Source of the DNA: DASUCS01 sp041166745
GTDB taxonomy: Bacteria; Actinomycetota; Acidimicrobiia; Acidimicrobiales; JACDCH01
Assembly (NCBI GenBank): GCA_041166745.1
Contig: JBEEGH010000028.1
Coordinates: 186,001 to 250,000 of the forward strand
Direction: 5' to 3'
Length of the DNA stretch: 64,000 nt
In this document: one piece after another, positions 1 to 7,933 of the stretch
Layout of the letters: every line of letters starts with the position of its first letter
Position numbering within the stretch: position 1 is the stretch's first letter
The notes under the pieces: generated by a model
Told to the model about the DNA's origin: nothing
What the model saw: only the letters and a program-made list of their open reading frames with translations
Databases searched by the model: none
Translations under genes and position numbers: made by a program

Positions 1-51
1 GGCCGGCGAACGAACGCCCCGCTCCCCCAGGAACGTCAACGGAGACGATGA
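1..51 (+). CDS. C-terminal tail of a membrane insertase (probable YidC), partial
   Basis: Frame 1 is open from the window edge to a TGA at 49-51 and encodes 16 residues ending in a basic run (QERQRRR). YidC/OxaI insertases of Actinobacteria often end in such a tail and lie directly before jag, which starts 16 bases further on. The call rests on position and tail composition only; no domain is visible. Confidence 0.35.
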   Translation, partial: GRRTNAPLPQERQRRR

Positions 52-67
52 GCAGGAAGGAAGCGGC

Positions 68-562
68 ATGGACGCCACCGTGGAGGAGCAAGCTGCGATC
101 ATGCGGTCGTTTCTGGAGGGACTCGTCGATGCCTTCGACCTCGACGCCACCTTTGAAGAGGAACGACTCGATGAGGACACGATCGAGCTGAAGGTGGTGG
201 GCGACAACCTCGGCCTGATGATCGGCCCCAAGGGCCAGACCTTGCAATCGGTGCAGGAGCTCGCCCGCACGGTGGTGCAGCGCCAAGCGACTGGCACCCA
301 CCACGGAAGGGTCCGCATCGACATCGGTGGGTACCGGGAGCGCCGCAAGGAAGCCCTCGCCCGCTTCGCCACGCAGGTCGCCGCCGACGTGGCGACGAGT
401 GGAGTGGCCAAGGCCCTCGAGCCGATGCATCCCGCCGACCGAAAAGTGGTGCACGACACCGTCAACGAGCTCGACGGTGTCGCCACGACATCGGAGGGCG
501 AGGAACCTCGCCGTCGGGTGGTCATCCTGCCGGCTGCAGCCGCAACGGCCGAACCCAGCTGA
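68..562 (+). CDS. jag: Jag/KhpB-like KH-R3H RNA-binding protein
   Basis: A 164-residue protein. A KH-type domain carries the GxxG loop as IGPKG near residue 53, and a C-terminal R3H domain has the R-x3-H signature (DRKVVH). Jag/KhpB proteins bind RNA in the cytoplasm and in other bacteria affect cell elongation and division. The ATG at 68 has a purine-rich AGGAAGG about 8 bases upstream. The next gene, rsmG, follows within 30 bases, and yidC-jag-rsmG-parA is a standard order near the origin. The N-terminal Jag-N domain of Firmicutes is absent, as usual in Actinobacteria. Confidence 0.9.
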   Translation: MDATVEEQAAIMRSFLEGLVDAFDLDATFEEERLDEDTIELKVVGDNLGLMIGPKGQTLQSVQELARTVVQRQATGTHHGRVRIDIGGYRERRKEALARFATQVAADVATSGVAKALEPMHPADRKVVHDTVNELDGVATTSEGEEPRRRVVILPAAAATAEPS

Positions 563-588
563 ACCTCGCGCGTTCTCCGCTGACGCTG

Positions 589-1164
589 GTGCTCGAGCGG
601 GCCAAGCGGCTCGGTTTCCTCGGGCCGGGGCCGGTGGAGGAGCACCTGCAGCACGCAGCCGCCTTTGCGTCGGCAGTAGCGGCGCCGGACCTGGCGCTTG
701 ATCTCGGCAGTGGTGGAGGGATACCAGGACTGGCGCTTGCGGTGCGCTGGCCCGATTCGCGGTGGGTGTTGCTCGATGCCAACGCCCGCCGCACGTCCTT
801 CCTCGAGTCCGCGGTCGGGGAGCTCGGTCTGGCGGACCGGATGACGGTCGTGGCCGATCGGGCCGAACGCTCGGCCCGCGACGACCGCTGGAGGGGCACA
901 TTCACCCTGGTCGTGGCTCGAAGTTTCGGCCCGCCGGCGGTGACGGCCGAGTGTGCGAGTGGATTCCTGCACGTGGGTGGCCGCCTGTTGGTCAGCGAGC
1001 CCCCCGCCGATGACCCGAATCGCTGGCCCCCGGGCCCCTTGGTCGAGCTTGGGCTGATCGATCACGGCCGCTGGGGCCAGATTCGGGTGCTCGAACAGGC
1101 AGCACCTGTCTCGGAGCGGTATCCGCGGCGAGTCGGCGTGCCCGCCAAGCGCCCACTCTGGTGA
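589..1164 (+). CDS. rsmG: 16S rRNA (guanine-527 N7) methyltransferase RsmG
   Basis: A 191-residue Rossmann-fold methyltransferase. The SAM-binding motif I appears as ALDLGSGGGIPGL near residues 36-48, followed by an acidic motif II (VLLDANARR). The N-terminal LGFLGPGPVEEHLQHA segment is typical of RsmG (GidB), which methylates N7 of G527 in 16S rRNA. The start is the GTG at 589; similarity to the family begins a few codons upstream in-frame, so a CTG start slightly earlier cannot be excluded. It sits between jag and parA. Confidence 0.92.
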   Translation: MLERAKRLGFLGPGPVEEHLQHAAAFASAVAAPDLALDLGSGGGIPGLALAVRWPDSRWVLLDANARRTSFLESAVGELGLADRMTVVADRAERSARDDRWRGTFTLVVARSFGPPAVTAECASGFLHVGGRLLVSEPPADDPNRWPPGPLVELGLIDHGRWGQIRVLEQAAPVSERYPRRVGVPAKRPLW

Positions 1165-1170
1165 CCGAAC

Positions 1171-1184
1171 GTTCCACGGGGAAC
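1171..1184. promoter_or_regulatory. Degenerate parS-like site
   Basis: GTTCCACGGGGAAC is an imperfect palindrome matching the ParB-binding consensus GTTTCACGTGAAAC at 11 of 14 positions. It lies 36 bases from a near-perfect site and may be a weak secondary ParB site. Confidence 0.4.
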
Positions 1185-1206
1185 GATGCGCTCGGCGGAG
1201 TGAGGC

Positions 1207-1220
1207 GTTTCACGTGGAAC
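1207..1220. promoter_or_regulatory. parS: parS centromere-like site (ParB-binding)
   Basis: GTTTCACGTGGAAC matches the bacterial parS core GTTTCACGTGAAAC at 13 of 14 positions and equals the variant common in Actinobacteria. It lies 19 bases before the annotated parA start, inside the rsmG-parA gap, where parS sites are often found. ParB loaded here would organise the origin region and might also repress parAB. Confidence 0.8.
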
Positions 1221-1238
1221 ACGTGCCTCAACTAGTCC

Positions 1239-2333
1239 TTGACCGGGCCGAGCCTACGCAGCATGATTGCGCACCTGGTGAGCGACGCCCCTTCTGACCT
1301 CGTTTCACGCGGCCAAGCCATCTTCGAACGATTGCGCGCCGAGCCTCAAGCGCCAGTCGAGACCCCCGCTCCTCCTGCCGAGCCGGACGCCGCCACCGTG
1401 GTTGCGGAAACCGCTACAGATGTGGCCGCGCCCGAGCCCCAGACCGAGCCAGAAACCGAGCCGGCGGTCGACGCGGGCCCGGAACCAGAGGTGGTCGATC
1501 CGGCGCCCGCACCAGATGTGGCGAAGGATCCCGATCCTGCCCGTTTCATACGGCCGCTCCCGCGGGTGATGGCCGTGACCAACCAAAAGGGTGGCGTCGG
1601 CAAGACCACGACCGCTGTGAACCTCGGTGCCGCGGTGGCGGACTTGGGCTACCGGGTGCTGGTTGTCGATCTCGATCCCCAGGGCAACGCCACTACCGGC
1701 CTCGGCTTGAACACCCGCGATCTGCAATCTTCGATGTATGACGTGATTCTTCATGATGCTTCGATCGACGATTGCATCGAAGCGACGTCGGTGCGCAACC
1801 TCTTCGTGGCCCCTGCCAGCCTGGACCTGGCCGGCGCGGAGATCGAGCTCGTTCCGGCCTTCAGCCGGGAGCTCAAGCTGCGTAAGGCGCTCGAGGAGGT
1901 GTCGGCCGACTACGACTACGTGTTCATCGACTGCCCACCATCGCTCGGGCTGCTGACGGTGAACAGTTTGGCGGCCGCGACCGAGGTGATCGTTCCCATC
2001 CAGTGTGAGTACTACGCCCTCGAGGGTTTGGGTCAGCTCCTGCGCAACGTCAACCTCGTGCAGAAGAACCTCAACCAGGCGTTGGAGGTCAGCGCCATCG
2101 TGTGCGTGATGTACGACGCCCGCACGAAGCTGTCCGACCAGGTGGTGCAAGAGGTCAGGGCCCACTTCGGCGAAAAGGTGTGCCGCACGATCGTGCCACG
2201 GACGGTGCGACTGTCCGAGGCGCCGTCGTACGGACAGCCGATCACGGCGTTCGATCCGACCTCGCGAGGCGCGATCGCCTATCGCGAGCTGGCAAAGGAG
2301 ATCACTGGTGGCACGCCGCAGCGGACTGGGTAA
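1239..2333 (+). CDS. parA: Chromosome-partitioning ATPase ParA (Soj)
   Basis: A 364-residue protein whose last 255 residues are a complete ParA ATPase: deviant Walker A KGGVGKTTT at about residues 116-124, a Walker A' region (VVDLDPQGNATTG) and a Walker B-type VFIDCPPS. ParA forms dynamic nucleoid-bound filaments or gradients that separate ParB-parS complexes. Before the ATPase lie about 105 residues of Pro/Glu/Ala-rich low-complexity sequence; actinobacterial ParA proteins often carry an N-terminal extension, but this one is long. The start is uncertain: TTG at 1239, ATG at 1263 and GTG at 1278 are in frame and none has a clear Shine-Dalgarno. The 3' end overlaps parB by 26 bases. Confidence 0.93.
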   Translation: MTGPSLRSMIAHLVSDAPSDLVSRGQAIFERLRAEPQAPVETPAPPAEPDAATVVAETATDVAAPEPQTEPETEPAVDAGPEPEVVDPAPAPDVAKDPDPARFIRPLPRVMAVTNQKGGVGKTTTAVNLGAAVADLGYRVLVVDLDPQGNATTGLGLNTRDLQSSMYDVILHDASIDDCIEATSVRNLFVAPASLDLAGAEIELVPAFSRELKLRKALEEVSADYDYVFIDCPPSLGLLTVNSLAAATEVIVPIQCEYYALEGLGQLLRNVNLVQKNLNQALEVSAIVCVMYDARTKLSDQVVQEVRAHFGEKVCRTIVPRTVRLSEAPSYGQPITAFDPTSRGAIAYRELAKEITGGTPQRTG

Positions 2334-3219
2334 AGGACTCGGAGCGCTCATCCCGTCCGAGGTGACCAGCGCCGACTCGGGACCGCTCACCCTCACCGAA
2401 CTGCCGGTCAGCGTCATCGACGTCAACCCGAACCAGCCGCGCAAAGCCTTCGATGAGGAGGCCCTGGCTTCGTTGACGGCCTCTGTGCGGGAGCTCGGGG
2501 TACTCCAGCCGGTGCTCGTCCGGCCCCTGGCCGACGAGAAGTACGAGCTCATCGCCGGCGAACGGCGTTGGCGGGCCGCCAAGCGAGCCGGCCTTCCCTC
2601 GGTACCGGCCATCGTCCGCGAGGTCGATGACACCACCTCGCTCGAGCATGCGTTGGTCGAGAATCTCCACCGGGCCGATCTGAATGCCCTCGAGGAAGCG
2701 GCCGCGTATCAGCAGCTCATCGAGGATTTCCACCTCACGCACGACCAAGTGGCCACCCGGGTCGGTAAGAGCCGAGCCGCCGTGAGCAACACGCTCCGGC
2801 TCTTCCAGCTCCCACCCGCCATCCAGAAGCTGGTGGCCGACGGGCAGTTGTCGGCTGGACACGCTCGGGCGTTGCTCGGTACCCCCGACCGGGCGTATCA
2901 GGAGCAGCTCGCGCGTCGAGCGGTCGCGGAGACGCTTTCGGTGCGCGACGTCGAAGAGGCGGTACGCACTCGCGGCGAGCTGGCCGAGGCGACTGCCCCA
3001 CCAGGGTCGGCCGCGGCCCCCGTCGATTCCCCCCGCAAGCTGAGGGCTCCCGGCCTCCTCGAGCTGGAGGAGCTGTTCTCGCAGTACCTCGATACGAGGG
3101 TCAGCGTGACCGCGGGCCCGAAGCGGGGGCGGGTTGCGATCGACTTTGCCGACCTCGAAGACCTCGAGCGCATCTACCGGCTGATCACGGGACCCGATAA
3201 TGTCTCTAGTAGTGATTGA
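2308..3219 (+). CDS. parB: Chromosome-partitioning protein ParB (Spo0J), CTP-dependent clamp
   Basis: A 303-residue ParB. It begins with the family signature RRSGLGKGLGALIP, has the CTP-binding GERRWRAAK box near residue 85, the ENLHRADLNALEEA segment, a helix-turn-helix around residues 150-175 (QVATRVGKSRAAVSNTLRL) and a C-terminal dimerisation domain. ParB loads at parS, binds CTP and slides along DNA to form the partition complex moved by ParA. The GTG at 2308 lies inside the parA coding end, so the two are translationally coupled. Confidence 0.95.
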   Translation: MARRSGLGKGLGALIPSEVTSADSGPLTLTELPVSVIDVNPNQPRKAFDEEALASLTASVRELGVLQPVLVRPLADEKYELIAGERRWRAAKRAGLPSVPAIVREVDDTTSLEHALVENLHRADLNALEEAAAYQQLIEDFHLTHDQVATRVGKSRAAVSNTLRLFQLPPAIQKLVADGQLSAGHARALLGTPDRAYQEQLARRAVAETLSVRDVEEAVRTRGELAEATAPPGSAAAPVDSPRKLRAPGLLELEELFSQYLDTRVSVTAGPKRGRVAIDFADLEDLERIYRLITGPDNVSSSD

Positions 3220-3245
3220 GAGTTTACGTGAACCTCCGCTTCAGC

Positions 3246-3254
3246 TTGTCCACA
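3246..3254 (+). promoter_or_regulatory. DnaA-box (TTGTCCACA)
   Basis: An exact copy of the actinobacterial DnaA box TTGTCCACA, in the short gap between the convergent parB and cwlM genes. A lone box at this distance from oriC could be a DnaA-titrating or structural site. A single 9-mer can also occur by chance. Confidence 0.4.
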
Positions 3255-3284
3255 TCCTGTGCAGAATCCTGTGGGTAGACCGAA

Positions 3285-4271
3285 CTAGTCTGGGTTGACA
3301 GGACCCAGAGCCCAGCGGACCAAGGCGCGGGTGAGACGCTCCGCGAGTTCGGCGGTGTGTTCGACCACAAGTGCAGGTGGGCCGACCTCACACACCACCG
3401 CGGCCATGCGTGTCTCTCGCAAGATCGGGAGTTGCATGCCGGTGGCGGCCGCCGCCGGCGGAAAGACGTCACCGCCGACCTCGTCCAGGACGAGTTCGGC
3501 CAACTGTCGACCTCCGATCGACTCGAAGGCTCGAGCGGCGAAATAGGCAGTCGAGCAGTGAGCGTCCGCACACAGCGCGAGTGACAGAAACACTTCGGCG
3601 TTGAAGGCGTTGGCTTCACCGGCTTGTACCGATTCATCCGGGTGGTGCAGCACCGCTACCACCGCGCCGGCTTCGACGAGCGCCCGGCCGACGGCGTCGG
3701 CCAACGCCGCCAGGCCTCCGGTCTCGCCGATGCCCACGCGCCGGCCATGGAGCTCTCGCGGCGCGTCGAGCAACCGCTGGGTCTCGCGCACCGATGCGAC
3801 CGGAGGTGAGCTGCCGGCCGGCCGAACGACTCGTCGCAGGGTCGCCACCGAGTCGGGTCCGCAGATGCCGTCAACCGTGAGGCCGGCGTTCCGCTGGAAT
3901 TCCTCGAGCGCCGCAACCGTGCGGGGACCGAAGATGCCATCGACCCGGCCGGCGTCGAAGCCCAAGGCGCCCAGGTCTTCCTGCAGCTCGCTGACGTCAT
4001 CGCCGCGCAGCATCGGTGCTCGCAGGTACAACAGCCGGTCGCTGAGCCGATAGCCGGCCTCGACGAGCGCCCCCCAGGTCTGGGGGCCGCAGATCCCGTC
4101 GACACGCAGGCCTCGTTGCTCCTGGAACAGACGAACAGCCTGCTCGGTGCCATCGCCGTACAGCGCCGCGGGGTCGCGGCCGAGGTCGAGGCCGAGCCGG
4201 GTGAGCCGGCGCTGCACGTCGCGCACGGGTTCCCCGGCAGCACCGGGACGGAGGGGGAGAGGGGTCGTCAC
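3285..4271 (-). CDS. cwlM: CwlM-like peptidoglycan-binding pseudo-amidase
   Basis: A 328-residue protein with two tandem peptidoglycan-binding (PGB_1) repeats (roughly residues 12-70 and 90-145, each ending in a VDGICGPxT-type turn) and an Amidase_3-like domain from about residue 175. The usual zinc-ligand motif DPGHGG is replaced by GIGETGG and the SxHxN motif is absent (FLSLALCAD); only the final Glu of CEVGP resembles the active site. In mycobacteria CwlM is an essential cytoplasmic pseudo-enzyme that, once phosphorylated, stimulates MurA. Position beside trxA/trxB and parAB matches that gene. No signal peptide is visible, which fits a cytoplasmic regulator. The shorter length (about 406 aa in M. 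tuberculosis) means the C-terminal regulatory tail may differ. Confidence 0.85.
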   Translation of the reverse strand: MTTPLPLRPGAAGEPVRDVQRRLTRLGLDLGRDPAALYGDGTEQAVRLFQEQRGLRVDGICGPQTWGALVEAGYRLSDRLLYLRAPMLRGDDVSELQEDLGALGFDAGRVDGIFGPRTVAALEEFQRNAGLTVDGICGPDSVATLRRVVRPAGSSPPVASVRETQRLLDAPRELHGRRVGIGETGGLAALADAVGRALVEAGAVVAVLHHPDESVQAGEANAFNAEVFLSLALCADAHCSTAYFAARAFESIGGRQLAELVLDEVGGDVFPPAAAATGMQLPILRETRMAAVVCEVGPPALVVEHTAELAERLTRALVRWALGPVNPD

Positions 4272-4282
4272 CTACGCGAAGA

Positions 4283-4310
4283 GGCCCGGGTCGATCGTAC
4301 GACCCGGGCC
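4283..4310. terminator. 11-bp perfect hairpin between trxA and cwlM
   Basis: GGCCCGGGTCG (4283-4293) and CGACCCGGGCC (4300-4310) form a perfect stem with a 6-base loop, between the trxA stop and the cwlM start. No T-run follows on the minus strand. It may be a weak or Rho-assisted terminator or an attenuator that separates cwlM expression from trxBA. Confidence 0.5.
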
Positions 4311-4340
4311 GTGAAACCTATCCCCTCATTGGTGGCGGGA

Positions 4341-4670
4341 TCAGACGATGAATTCGTCGAGTTCCTGGAGGAGTTGCCCTTTGCCCTTCGCTCCGATCAT
4401 GCGCTTCACCGGCTCGCCATCACGGAACACGATCAACGTGGGGATGCTCATCACTTCGTAGCGTCGAGCGGCGTCGGGGTTGTCGTCCACGTTGAGCTTG
4501 GCGACCCGCACCTTGCCGACGTGCTCCAGCGCGATCTCCTCGAGGATCGGGGCGATCATCTTGCACGGGCCACACCACTCGGCCCAGAAGTCGACCACGA
4601 CCACCTCGGCCGAACCGCCGATCTCTTCGTCGAAGGTGGCATCCGTCAGGGTGCTGATGCCCTCAGCCAT
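4341..4670 (-). CDS. trxA: Thioredoxin
   Basis: A 109-residue thioredoxin with the WCGPCK active site near residue 32 and the cis-proline motif MSIPTLIVF. It reduces disulfides in cytoplasmic proteins using electrons from TrxB, encoded immediately upstream. The ATG at 4670 gives the family's usual length; a longer open frame continues upstream but has no thioredoxin similarity. It corresponds to trxC of the mycobacterial trxB-trxC-cwlM cluster. Confidence 0.96.
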   Translation of the reverse strand: MAEGISTLTDATFDEEIGGSAEVVVVDFWAEWCGPCKMIAPILEEIALEHVGKVRVAKLNVDDNPDAARRYEVMSIPTLIVFRDGEPVKRMIGAKGKGQLLQELDEFIV

Positions 4671-4785
4671 TGATGTGCCTCTCGTTTCCGTTGAGTCAGT
4701 GAGCGAACGGGTCTTGGAACCCCACGAACTGTGCCCGCATTCCTTCTGGACCGAACGTGTCGCCTGCGGTGAACACGACCGAGAT

Positions 4786-5754
4786 TCAGTGGTTTTCGAG
4801 CCAGCGCTCGGCGTCGATGGCGGCCATGCAGCCCGAGCCGGCGGCCGTGATGGCCTGACGGTAGACGTGGTCCTGGACATCCCCGCACGCGAACACCCCA
4901 TCCACATTGGTGGACGTCTCACCGTCACCGAGGCCGGTGATGAGGTAGCCGTTGTCCTCCATCGACAACTGACCCTTGAACAGGTCGGTGTTCGGGACAT
5001 GGCCGATGGCGACGAACAGCCCGCTCACGCCGAGATCGCTCTCCGCGCCGGTCTGCGTGTCTCGGACCCGCAACCCCTCGACCTTCTTCTCGCCGAGCAC
5101 TTCGTGCACGACGTGGTTCCACAGGAACTTGATCTTCGGGTTGGCCTTGGCGCGGTCCTGCATGATCTTCGACGCCCGCAGTTGGTCGCGGCGGTGGATG
5201 AGCGTGACGGTGTTGGCGAACTTCGTGAGGAAGTTGGCCTCCTCGACCGCTGAATCGCCGCCGCCGACGACCGCGATGTCCTGGTCTCGGAAGAAGAAGC
5301 CGTCGCAGGTGGCGCACGTGGAAACGCCATAACCGATGAGGGGCTGCTCGTTCGGCACATCGAGCATCAACGCCTGCGCGCCCGTGGCCACGATGATCGT
5401 CTTGCCCAGGTAGGTGGGCTCCACCGTGTCGGGGTCGCCGACCCACACCCCGAAGGGCGGCGCCGACAGATCGACCTTGGACGCCTTCACCATGTGCAGC
5501 TCGGCCCCGAAGCGCTCGGCCTGCTCGCGGAAACCGGCCATGAGCATCGGACCCATCACCCCGGCCGGGAAGCCGGGATAGTTCTCGACGTCGGTGGTGA
5601 GCATGAGCTGACCGCCGGGCTGGTCGCTGGTGGACGAGGGCTCGCCCTCGAGCACAAGCGGAGCGAGGTTGGCGCGAGCGGCGTAGATCGCCGCCGTCAG
5701 GCCGGCTGGACCGGATCCGATGATGATGACGTCACGTACGCCCTCTGCTGCCAT
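4786..5754 (-). CDS. trxB: Thioredoxin reductase (NADPH, FAD)
   Basis: A 322-residue low-molecular-weight thioredoxin reductase: N-terminal FAD-binding GSGPAGLTAA, redox-active CATC near residue 140, NADPH-binding GGGDSAVEEA around residue 160, and a C-terminal FAD motif (GVFACGDVQD). It transfers electrons from NADPH through FAD and the CATC pair to thioredoxin. It lies 115 bases before trxA, probably in one transcript with the small membrane-protein gene upstream. Confidence 0.97.
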   Translation of the reverse strand: MAAEGVRDVIIIGSGPAGLTAAIYAARANLAPLVLEGEPSSTSDQPGGQLMLTTDVENYPGFPAGVMGPMLMAGFREQAERFGAELHMVKASKVDLSAPPFGVWVGDPDTVEPTYLGKTIIVATGAQALMLDVPNEQPLIGYGVSTCATCDGFFFRDQDIAVVGGGDSAVEEANFLTKFANTVTLIHRRDQLRASKIMQDRAKANPKIKFLWNHVVHEVLGEKKVEGLRVRDTQTGAESDLGVSGLFVAIGHVPNTDLFKGQLSMEDNGYLITGLGDGETSTNVDGVFACGDVQDHVYRQAITAAGSGCMAAIDAERWLENH

Positions 5755-5760
5755 TGCTGA

Positions 5761-6144
5761 CTACCCCTCGTCTGATCGAGGCTTGCGCTTCGCCCAGAGG
5801 ACGAGCGCAACACCGCTGAACGCGAGCCCGATCAACAAGTGAGCGGCCCATACATGTTCCTCACCGAACACGGAATCCGGCAGGTAGTTGTTCAGCAGGC
5901 GCACGGCCAGGATCGACACGAGCACCAGGGCGGTTGTGCCGAGGATGGCAGCGAAGAGACCGAACACGATGGCTCTGGCCGCGGTCGTGACCGGGCCGGT
6001 GACCTTGTCGCTGGCGGTACCGACGACCTTGACGATCGTGTCGGTGGCCTGCGTAGGCCAGTCATCGGTGCGAACACGTGTCGTGGAGAGGTCGACCGGG
6101 TCAGGCACGGGCGGCAGCGTAGTCTCCGACGGATGTTCACTCAT
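5761..6144 (-). CDS. Small two-TM membrane protein of unknown function
   Basis: A 127-residue protein with about 50 polar N-terminal residues and two hydrophobic segments (about residues 57-82 and 98-118), ending in a basic cytoplasmic tail. I do not recognise the family; holin-like or phage-shock-like membrane proteins have similar layouts. It ends 6 bases before the trxB start on the same strand and is probably the first gene of the trxB-trxA-cwlM unit. Confidence 0.7.
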   Translation of the reverse strand: MSEHPSETTLPPVPDPVDLSTTRVRTDDWPTQATDTIVKVVGTASDKVTGPVTTAARAIVFGLFAAILGTTALVLVSILAVRLLNNYLPDSVFGEEHVWAAHLLIGLAFSGVALVLWAKRKPRSDEG

Positions 6145-6167
6145 CAGGCCGCACCTTCCCCAAAGCC

Positions 6168-6527
6168 TTGAGCATCAGGCCTGTCCTGGGCATCGTGTGT
6201 GCAGCCGTCGCCTGCGCCCTCGGCGCGCTCATCCTCGGCGAGTACGAGTTCAGCGGCGCGACCCCTCTCGGCGCCGGTCTGCTGTTCGGGCTCGTCATCT
6301 CCGAGCTCGTGATCGAGGTCGGCGCCACGCGCGCACCGATCATCGGGATCGTGACTGCCGCGCTGGTCGCCGGTGCTCTGGCCTGGGCCGGGTGGGTCTC
6401 TTCCGGTGAAGGCTTGCGGCCCTTCCCGTCGGGTGCGTGGGTGGCGATGGCGATCGGGGCGGTGGCCGCCGCGGTTCGCACGGGCGGCTGGCGCCGGCCC
6501 GCGGCTGACGTCACACCGGCTGACTGA
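6168..6527 (+). CDS. Small polytopic membrane protein of unknown function
   Basis: A 119-residue hydrophobic protein with about four predicted membrane segments and no recognisable family. The start is tentative: TTG at 6168, or GTG at 6195 in the same frame. It is divergent from the preceding membrane-protein gene, and its 3' end overlaps the end of the convergent anti-sigma gene by 17 bases. Confidence 0.55.
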   Translation: MSIRPVLGIVCAAVACALGALILGEYEFSGATPLGAGLLFGLVISELVIEVGATRAPIIGIVTAALVAGALAWAGWVSSGEGLRPFPSGAWVAMAIGAVAAAVRTGGWRRPAADVTPAD

Positions 6528-7287
6528 ACACCTGTGTGCACGTCGTCGAGTCGGTGACGATCAACGTCAGCGACCCATCAGCGCTGGTGAACACGTCTAG
6601 CTGGACCGAACGTCCCTCGAGGACGGCGGTGGCCGCGTAGGCCTCGTTCGTCGCATCAGGTGGTGGCGGCACCAGACACGCCGGCGGGGACGCGCCCGCG
6701 AAGCCGGTACCGCCTCCCGCAGCGGCCGAATCGGCGGCCTGCTTCGACTGATTGAACGACGGATCGTGCACCTGGGATTGCGCAGCCGCCGTCAGCGATG
6801 CTCGGTCGGCGAAGGAGCCGAGCGCCGCCCGGCTCGCGGTCGACAGCCCGGTTGTTCCGGCGGCGGTCGACGCCGCTTGCGGTACGCGCTCGGCCCCCGC
6901 GTCACCAGCGCTGGACCCGATCGAGCCGGCGACGGCCTGGAACTTGTCCTGGTTCTGGTTGCTGGCGGAGCGGATCAACACACCAGCCGCGCCGAGTACC
7001 AACACGATCGCCGCCGCGATGGACGCGACGCGGAGGCGGCGTTGTCTTCTCGCGGCGTCGAGGTGCACCACATTGGACACTGCGAGGGCGGCGTGGATGG
7101 CCGCATCCCGTTCGACGGTGGACGGGGGAGTGACCGGGTCACGGAGCGCGTCACGAACCGTCCGAAGCTCTTCCACCCGGGCCAGCAAGGCCGGATCCGC
7201 CTCGACCCGCGCTCGCTCGTCGACGCTGGCGTCGTCGTCGAGGTACGCCGAGGCGAGCTCATCCGGGTCGGGAGAGAAATCACTCAT
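6511..7287 (-). CDS. Probable membrane anti-sigma factor of the adjacent ECF sigma factor
   Basis: A 258-residue protein. The N-terminal 75 residues are acidic and helical with the ELASAYLDDDASVDERARVE pattern of anti-sigma domains, a single membrane segment follows (around residues 90-110) and the remaining 140 residues, Ala/Ser-rich, would be extracytoplasmic. There is no HxxxCxxC zinc motif, so it is not a ZAS anti-sigma. The ATG at 7287 overlaps the sigma-factor stop by 8 bases, the usual coupling for such pairs. Position matches the sigM anti-sigma gene of mycobacteria. Confidence 0.75.
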   Translation of the reverse strand: MSDFSPDPDELASAYLDDDASVDERARVEADPALLARVEELRTVRDALRDPVTPPSTVERDAAIHAALAVSNVVHLDAARRQRRLRVASIAAAIVLVLGAAGVLIRSASNQNQDKFQAVAGSIGSSAGDAGAERVPQAASTAAGTTGLSTASRAALGSFADRASLTAAAQSQVHDPSFNQSKQAADSAAAGGGTGFAGASPPACLVPPPPDATNEAYAATAVLEGRSVQLDVFTSADGSLTLIVTDSTTCTQVFSQPV

Positions 7288-7933
7288 CTGGTGGGGTCTG
7301 ACGATCGGAGGCGGGCGACGGGTTCCCGCCGATGCGATTGGCGAGCAGGGCCCGGCCGCGAGCGATCCGTGATCGGACGGTACCGGGCGGGATGTCGAGC
7401 ACCTCGGCGATCTCGGCGTAGTCGAGCGTGCACACGTCACGCAGGATCACCGCAGCGCGGAACTCGACAGGGATGTGCTGCATGGCCTCGTCGAGGGTCA
7501 TCCGAGCCGCGATCTGTTCGTCCATGCCCGGCGAGCTCGGGTCCGCGCCGAACGCGGCCCGGTCATCATCCAGTGGCGCGGGGTCGGGACGCCGTCGCCG
7601 GCGGCGCAGTTCATCGAGGCACGTGTTGGTCGCCACCCGATAGGACCACGTCGTGAACGCGGCTCGACCATCGAATCGACCGAGGCCGCGAACGATGGCG
7701 ATGAGCGCTTCTTGGGTGGCATCGAGGGCGTCGGTCTGGTTGCCCATGATCCGCCGGCAGAGAGCGAACACTCGGTCGTGATGCCGCCGCAACAACACGT
7801 CGAGCGCGTCCCGGTCGCCCGCTTGCGCGGCGGACACGAGCGTCGCGTCGTCGTGGTCCCCCCGGATGACCGAAAAACTAGTTGGCGCCCACGCTGACCT
7901 CCGCGATCTGTGTGTGGAACCGGCCCGAGTCAT
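7280..7933 (-). CDS. ECF-type RNA polymerase sigma factor (SigM-like)
   Basis: A 217-residue group 4 sigma factor with regions 2 (around residues 45-110, DALDATQEALIAIVRGLGRF, WSYRVATNTCLDELRRRRR) and 4 (around residues 150-200, LDYAEIAEVLDIPPGTVRSR). The protein should direct polymerase to an envelope-stress regulon when released by the membrane anti-sigma factor encoded just downstream. The ATG at 7933 overlaps the kinase gene's end by 56 bases; the only other in-frame start (GTG about 30 codons in) would cut into region 2. Context corresponds to sigM of the mycobacterial trxB region. Confidence 0.88.
   Translation of the reverse strand: MTRAGSTHRSRRSAWAPTSFSVIRGDHDDATLVSAAQAGDRDALDVLLRRHHDRVFALCRRIMGNQTDALDATQEALIAIVRGLGRFDGRAAFTTWSYRVATNTCLDELRRRRRRPDPAPLDDDRAAFGADPSSPGMDEQIAARMTLDEAMQHIPVEFRAAVILRDVCTLDYAEIAEVLDIPPGTVRSRIARGRALLANRIGGNPSPASDRQTPPDE

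Noticed and set aside
3231..3242. GTTTACGTGAAC after parB, which resembles a parS
   Set aside because: It lacks a base of the core GTTTCACGTGAAAC and is two bases short; it could be a decayed site but is too weak to list.
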